From: [Bacillus] selenitireducens MLS10
GTDB taxonomy: Bacteria > Bacillota > Bacilli > Bacillales > Salisediminibacteriaceae
DNA: 64,000 nt
Assembly (NCBI RefSeq): GCF_000093085.1
Contig: NC_014219.1
Coordinates: forward strand, 1,550,001 to 1,614,000
Direction of reading: 5' to 3'
Numbering within the stretch: position 1 is the first letter of the stretch; each line of letters begins with the position of its first letter. The notes below the pieces were generated by a model. It worked only from the letters and a program-made list of their open reading frames with translations. It did no database searches and was not told where the DNA came from. Position numbers and translations under genes: made by a program. Of the stretch, positions 60,499 to 64,000 are shown in pieces.

Positions 60499-61284
60499 AT
60501 GAACAGAGCGTTTGAACGATTGAATCATCAGTTGAGGGATATCGACATGATCCCGGGGTATATTAAACATCCGGAGGGAAGTGTGCTGATTTCCTTTGGC
60601 GATACAAAGGTCATCTGTTCGGCAAGTATTGAAGACAGAGTGCCGCCGTTTCTCAGAGGTCAGGGGAAAGGCTGGGTTACAGCCGAGTATGCAATGCTGC
60701 CGAGAGCGACAGAGTCACGGAACATTCGTGAATCCTCAAAAGGGAAGGTTACCGGACGGACGATGGAAATCCAGCGTCTCATCGGACGCGCGCTCCGTTC
60801 CGTTGTGAACCTTGATCTTCTCGGTGAGCGCACGGTCTGGGTGGACTGCGACGTCATCCAGGCGGATGGTGGAACGCGAACGGCTTCGATTACAGGGGCA
60901 TTCACCGCTGTGGCGCTTGCGTTTGAAAACCTGATGGAGGAAGGCAAGCTTGAAGAGAATCCGTTGACGGATTTCCTTGCTGCCATTTCCGTGGGTGTGG
61001 CTTCTGACGGGGATATTCTCCTCGATCTGGACTACAGTGAAGATTCCACTGCGGATGTGGATATGAATATTGTCATGACCGGAACCGGTCAGCTTGTCGA
61101 AGTACAGGGAACCGGTGAAGAAGCAACGTTTTCGAGAGCGGAGATGAACAAGATGCTCGACGTTGCCGAAGAAGGCATTGGCAAGCTGATTGATAAACAA
61201 AAAGCCGTGATTGGACCGTTTGCGGAGACGATCGGCGTGCAGCATTTGCAGGAAGCGGATGCGAAGGGAAGCGGTCAATCATGA
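60499..61284 (+). CDS. rph: Ribonuclease PH
   Basis: Phosphorolytic 3'-5' exonuclease that trims tRNA 3' ends; 261 residues. Signature segments: [73 protein letters not shown], and [21 protein letters not shown] lies within the end of murI. Overlaps the next gene by 4 bases. Confidence 0.97.
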   Translation: MNRAFERLNHQLRDIDMIPGYIKHPEGSVLISFGDTKVICSASIEDRVPPFLRGQGKGWVTAEYAMLPRATESRNIRESSKGKVTGRTMEIQRLIGRALRSVVNLDLLGERTVWVDCDVIQADGGTRTASITGAFTAVALAFENLMEEGKLEENPLTDFLAAISVGVASDGDILLDLDYSEDSTADVDMNIVMTGTGQLVEVQGTGEEATFSRAEMNKMLDVAEEGIGKLIDKQKAVIGPFAETIGVQHLQEADAKGSGQS

Positions 61285-61904
61285 AAGAAGTGATGATTGC
61301 GACGCGCAACAAAGGCAAAGTTGCCGAGTTTGAACAGTTTTTTGCAAATAAAGGGGTTCAGGTCCGTTCCCTTTTTGATGCTGAGGAGATCCCGGACATC
61401 GTGGAAGACGGTGCCACGTTTGAGGCCAATGCCATCAAAAAAGCCGTAACCGTTCAGGAAGCACTCGGGATTACGGTTATCTCTGATGACTCAGGCCTTG
61501 AAGTGGATGCCCTTGACGGGGCACCCGGGATTTACTCCGCACGGTATGCGGGACTTGAAGAAAAGAGTGACGAAGCGAATAATGCCAAACTGTTACAGGA
61601 GTTGGAAGGGGTAGAAGGCGAGGAGCGTTCTGCGCGATTTGTCTGTGTCCTTGCTGCGGCATTTCCTTCAGGTGTTGTCAAGACAGTCAGGGGGACCGCA
61701 GAAGGCCTTATCGCTGATTCCCTGAGCGGCACGGAAGGCTTCGGCTACGATCCGCTCTTTATCCTTAAAGGAGAAGAGCGGACGATGGCTCACTTAACAA
61801 AAGCTGAAAAGAACGAGAAAAGCCACAGGGCCGATGCCTTAAAGCAAATGGATGCTCTTTGGGACGAGTGGCTCTTGGAGCATAAAGAAGAGGAGAAACG
61901 CTAA
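61281..61904 (+). CDS. rdgB: XTP/dITP diphosphatase (RdgB/HAM1)
   Basis: Removes non-canonical purine nucleotides (dITP, XTP); 207 residues. The family start [15 protein letters not shown], the catalytic [47 protein letters not shown] and the [10 protein letters not shown] tail are present. Overlaps rph by 4 bases and ysnB by 1. Known as ysnA in B. subtilis. Confidence 0.95.
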   Translation: MKEVMIATRNKGKVAEFEQFFANKGVQVRSLFDAEEIPDIVEDGATFEANAIKKAVTVQEALGITVISDDSGLEVDALDGAPGIYSARYAGLEEKSDEANNAKLLQELEGVEGEERSARFVCVLAAAFPSGVVKTVRGTAEGLIADSLSGTEGFGYDPLFILKGEERTMAHLTKAEKNEKSHRADALKQMDALWDEWLLEHKEEEKR

Positions 61905-62416
61905 TGAAAGCATTGATCTTAAGCGACAGTCACGGATGGAAAAAAGAAGTCGCCACTGTCAGAGACCGTCATCAGGATGAAGTGGATGTCATCTTTCATT
62001 GCGGTGATTCCGAACTCCCTTATGATGCGCCTGAACTCAAGGGCATTGAAGCGGTTGGCGGCAACTGTGATCTGGGTTCCGATTACCCGGATGAAATCGT
62101 CACATCTATCGGGGAAGAACGGTTTTTCGCCGGGCACGGGCATCTCTTCGGAATTAAGATGTCTGAGCTGAACCTCGTCTATAAAGGCATGGAGAATGAC
62201 GCAAGCATTTGTCTTTTTGGGCATACTCACCAGCCGGTCGCTGTCATGAATAAAGGACTGCTTTTGGTGAATCCCGGCAGCATGCGGGAACCCCGCGGAT
62301 ATCCGACAGGGTCTTATGCCATCATTGAGTCAGATGAAGAGACGTATCAGGTGCGTTTCTTTTCGGTGGATGGCCAGGAACTCGGTGATTTATCAAAAAC
62401 TTTTCCGAAAGAATAG
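61904..62416 (+). CDS. ysnB: YfcE/MJ0936-type metallophosphoesterase (YsnB-like)
   Basis: 170 residues. Two-metal phosphoesterase motifs: SDSHGWKKE, FHCGDSEL, GNCD, GHGHLFGIKMS, GHTHQPVAV and NPGSMREPRG. Likely a phosphodiesterase; substrate not known. Translationally coupled to rdgB (TAATG). The end of the gene overlaps the -35 of the tRNA-Arg promoter. Confidence 0.93.
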   Translation: MKALILSDSHGWKKEVATVRDRHQDEVDVIFHCGDSELPYDAPELKGIEAVGGNCDLGSDYPDEIVTSIGEERFFAGHGHLFGIKMSELNLVYKGMENDASICLFGHTHQPVAVMNKGLLLVNPGSMREPRGYPTGSYAIIESDEETYQVRFFSVDGQELGDLSKTFPKE

Positions 62417-62445
62417 TTGACACTGAAGGCGGAATTGTATATATT
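62417..62445 (+). promoter_or_regulatory. Sigma-A promoter of tRNA-Arg
   Basis: TTGACA (62417-62422), 17-base spacer, TATATT (62440-62445). The -35 begins directly after the ysnB stop codon. Confidence 0.85.
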
Positions 62446-62493
62446 AATAGATGTCGCTGTTAAACGGCGAACGACAATTCCGCCATTTATTTT
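62429..62493 (+). terminator. Possible ysnB terminator overlapping the tRNA promoter
   Basis: A perfect 11-base inverted repeat GGCGGAATTGT (62429-62439) / ACAATTCCGCC (62473-62483) encloses a small TCGC / GGCGA hairpin; ATTTATTTT follows. As RNA it would form a long hairpin behind ysnB; its left arm lies in the promoter spacer. Confidence 0.55.
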
Positions 62494-62570
62494 GTCCCAG
62501 TAGCTCAGCTGGATAGAGCAACGGCCTTCTAAGCCGTAGGTCGCAGGTTCGAATCCTGCCTGGGATGCCA
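62494..62570 (+). tRNA. tRNA-Arg (anticodon TCT)
   Basis: 77 bases including an encoded CCA. Acceptor GTCCCAG / CTGGGAT, D arm with AGCTCAGCTGGATAGAGC, anticodon stem ACGGC / GCCGT with loop CTTCTAA (anticodon TCT at 62528-62530), T arm GCAGGTTCGAATCCTGC. Reads AGA (and AGG) codons. Confidence 0.97.
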
Positions 62571-62607
62571 TTCACAATCTGCAAGTCACGTCAGGTGACA
62601 TTATATT

Positions 62608-62655
62608 TCCCCTCAAACGTTGATATGACAGCGATTGAGGGGTTTTTCTTTTTTT
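62608..62655 (+). terminator. Terminator after tRNA-Arg
   Basis: CCCCTCAA (62609-62616) / TTGAGGGG (62635-62642), then a long T-rich run. Confidence 0.9.
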
Positions 62656-62689
62656 ATGTTTCGATTGAATAAGGTATGATATTGGTTGA

Positions 62690-62791
62690 ACGCTACACAT
62701 TTACTACACATCGAACCTTTATTCTGAGCATGAAGATCTCGTCAAAGCATTGTTTGAGCGAGGGAAAAAAGGGGCATATTATCTAAAGTGA
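62690..62791 (+). pseudogene. Possible remnant of a coding region (33 codons, no start)
   Basis: An open stretch without start codon or ribosome site reads, in part, NLYSEHEDLVKALFERGKKG and ends AYYLK before a TGA. The amphipathic, charged pattern looks like the C-terminal end of a protein. The origin is not recognised; chance is possible. Confidence 0.25.
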
Positions 62792-62854
62792 AAAGCTGTG
62801 CTGCTCAATCCGATCAGAAAAATCAGGAAAAAGATCTGACGATTGTTATAATAT

Positions 62855-62883
62855 TTGTAATTCATACGATAGATTGCTAAAAT
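62855..62883 (+). promoter_or_regulatory. Predicted sigma-A promoter of ysoA
   Basis: TTGTAA (62855-62860), 17-base spacer, TAAAAT (62878-62883). Confidence 0.6.
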
Positions 62884-62939
62884 GAAAGCAGTTTCGTAGC
62901 ATTTGCCGACCAAAAGAAGACAGGAGGTGATGAGAACGG

Positions 62940-63986
62940 ATGAGTGCATATGAAAAAAAGAATAACGTCATTCAAATGCCGGGACTTGTAAACAGGCTTG
63001 TCGATTCAGGCATGGCTGCCTTAAAGGAAAAGCGCCACTATGACGCTTTGACTTATTTTAATCAGGTAGTCCAGCTTGAAAAAGATCATTCTCAGGGGCG
63101 TTACGGCCTTGTGATTGCCAATATTGAGCTCAATCGGCTTGAAGAGGCGAAGGCCCAGTGTCAGTCGATGCTTGATGAAGGTATCGGTGATTACTTTGAC
63201 ATTCTGAAAGTGTACATTTCTTTACTGGTGCAGCTCGGTGATTATGAAGAAGTGGTCGACATTTTGGAAGAAACACTGCCGGACAACAGCCTCCCCGAAG
63301 AGATTGCAGAGTCATTTACGCAGCTCTTGAGTTTTGCGAAGGATATGACAGATGACAGTAAGATGATGAACGTGAATGTGGAAGAGTCAGATATGACGGT
63401 TTCAACGGATGAACTGATCGAACGCATTCATGAGGGAAGTATTGAACAGCAGTGGGGTGCGCTCCATACCCTCAGCAAACGGGAGAAGGATATAGCAGCA
63501 GATACATACAAAGCCTTCCTTGCAGCGGAAGATCACCATCCTGTGATGAAAAGCTACGTCCTGACAATGATGGATGAAATGGGCATCGAAGATACGTTTC
63601 TTGTACATAAATTTGGACATACATATAAAGTGCGGTTACCGGATGACAAGCACCTCTTTCACCGTGAACAGGGGCGTGACGTCATTGCATTGATCAGGGA
63701 TCATCTTGAAGATGAGAACCCATCGCTTCTGTCGCTCGCTGAACAGCTCTGGTGGCACTATCTCTTTGCGATTTATCCCAAGCCCCTTCCTGATGTGGAT
63801 GCGAGGGACCTTGCGGCGGGGCTGCACATGCATCTTCATACGCTGATGATTGGCGATGATCTGAAGCCTGAATGGTTTGCTGAAGAATACGGATCGAAGA
63901 AGAGTGCGGTTATTTCCTGCTGTACGGAAATAAAAGAAATAGAATTGCTTTTGCATCGTTTTGAGGAATATTTGAGAGAACAGTAA
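62940..63986 (+). CDS. ysoA: TPR-repeat protein (YsoA-like)
   Basis: 348-residue cytoplasmic protein built of tetratricopeptide-like helix pairs. Clear repeats lie at about 18-120: LVDSGMAALKEKRHYDALTY, GRYGLVIANIELNRLEEAKA, YISLLVQLGDYEEVVDILEE. The C-terminal half is helical without obvious motif. The position after ysnB and a tRNA matches ysoA in B. subtilis (followed there by tig and clpX). It probably mediates protein contacts; partner unknown. GGAGGTG lies 8-10 bases before the ATG. Confidence 0.82.
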   Translation: MSAYEKKNNVIQMPGLVNRLVDSGMAALKEKRHYDALTYFNQVVQLEKDHSQGRYGLVIANIELNRLEEAKAQCQSMLDEGIGDYFDILKVYISLLVQLGDYEEVVDILEETLPDNSLPEEIAESFTQLLSFAKDMTDDSKMMNVNVEESDMTVSTDELIERIHEGSIEQQWGALHTLSKREKDIAADTYKAFLAAEDHHPVMKSYVLTMMDEMGIEDTFLVHKFGHTYKVRLPDDKHLFHREQGRDVIALIRDHLEDENPSLLSLAEQLWWHYLFAIYPKPLPDVDARDLAAGLHMHLHTLMIGDDLKPEWFAEEYGSKKSAVISCCTEIKEIELLLHRFEEYLREQ

Positions 63987-64000
63987 AAGCTGTTATGCAC

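Noticed and set aside
1-64000. Mobile elements, CRISPR arrays, prophage genes, toxin-antitoxin or defence systems
   Set aside because: No transposase, integrase, repeat-spacer array or recognisable defence gene is visible on either strand; the window is almost entirely core chromosome.

Overview
The window is a stretch of the core chromosome of a Bacillaceae bacterium. It follows the Bacillus subtilis order closely: mdh-phoPR-polA-mutM-coaE-gapB-nrdR-dnaB-dnaI-thrS, infC-rpmI-rplT-ysdA-ysdB-ysdC, ysgA-pheST-rnhC-zapA-yshB-polX-mutS2-yshE, the fatty-acid operon (fadD-fadR-fadB-etfBA), trxA-uvrC-lysC-yslB-sdhCAB-ysmA, and ysmB-murI-rph-rdgB-ysnB-ysoA. Proteins are rich in Asp and Glu, base composition is near 50% GC, and there is a solitary betaine-type binding lipoprotein and a KtrB/TrkH potassium channel. 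This fits a halo-alkaliphilic relative of Bacillus; the species cannot be fixed from the window. The sporulation genes gerE and gerM, which sit inside ysmA-ysmB-murI-rph in B. subtilis, are absent, which suggests a non-sporulating lineage such as the Salisediminibacterium/[Bacillus] selenitireducens group (inference).

Layout. 1-4.2 kb: 3' part of mdh, a MaoC-like gene and phoPR. 4.5-13.3 kb: polA-mutM-coaE, gapB, a small unknown gene, nrdR, dnaB-dnaI. 13.4-19.4 kb: mqnC (futalosine menaquinone pathway), thrS behind a T-box, and a PAS-PAS-GGDEF-EAL protein. 19.4-21.3 kb: the L20-leader operon with an ATT-start infC. 21.4-26.9 kb: small membrane proteins, dUTPase, an M42 peptidase, an orphan betaine-binding lipoprotein and ysgA. 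26.9-30.8 kb: T-box-pheST. 30.8-38.4 kb: rnhC (reverse strand), zapA, polX, mutS2 and small membrane proteins. 38.5-45.5 kb: two acyl-CoA ligases and fadR-fadB-etfBA. 45.5-55.2 kb: trxA, uvrC, lysC, yslB (reverse), ktr, sdhCAB. 55.3-59.0 kb: thioesterase, glcT, ptsHI. 59.1-64 kb: MarR regulator, murI, rph, rdgB, ysnB, tRNA-Arg, ysoA.

Regulatory content is unusually legible: two T-boxes with readable specifiers, an L20 leader, a GlcT antitermination target, a perfect FadR palindrome plus a near-perfect one before the thioesterase gene, two CcpA (cre) sites on the tandem acyl-CoA ligases, and many well-formed sigma-A promoters and intrinsic terminators. There is no CRISPR array, insertion sequence, prophage or rRNA.

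The observations most worth following are: (1) a roughly 90-bp promoter-plus-hairpin element present in two close copies (before the GGDEF/EAL gene and before a TVP38-family gene), with a degenerate third before phoPR; (2) a GlcT target hairpin placed directly before ptsHI, with ptsG missing and with a GlcT whose second regulatory domain has lost both conserved histidines; (3) a predicted FadR-regulated thioesterase; (4) local loss of sporulation genes.
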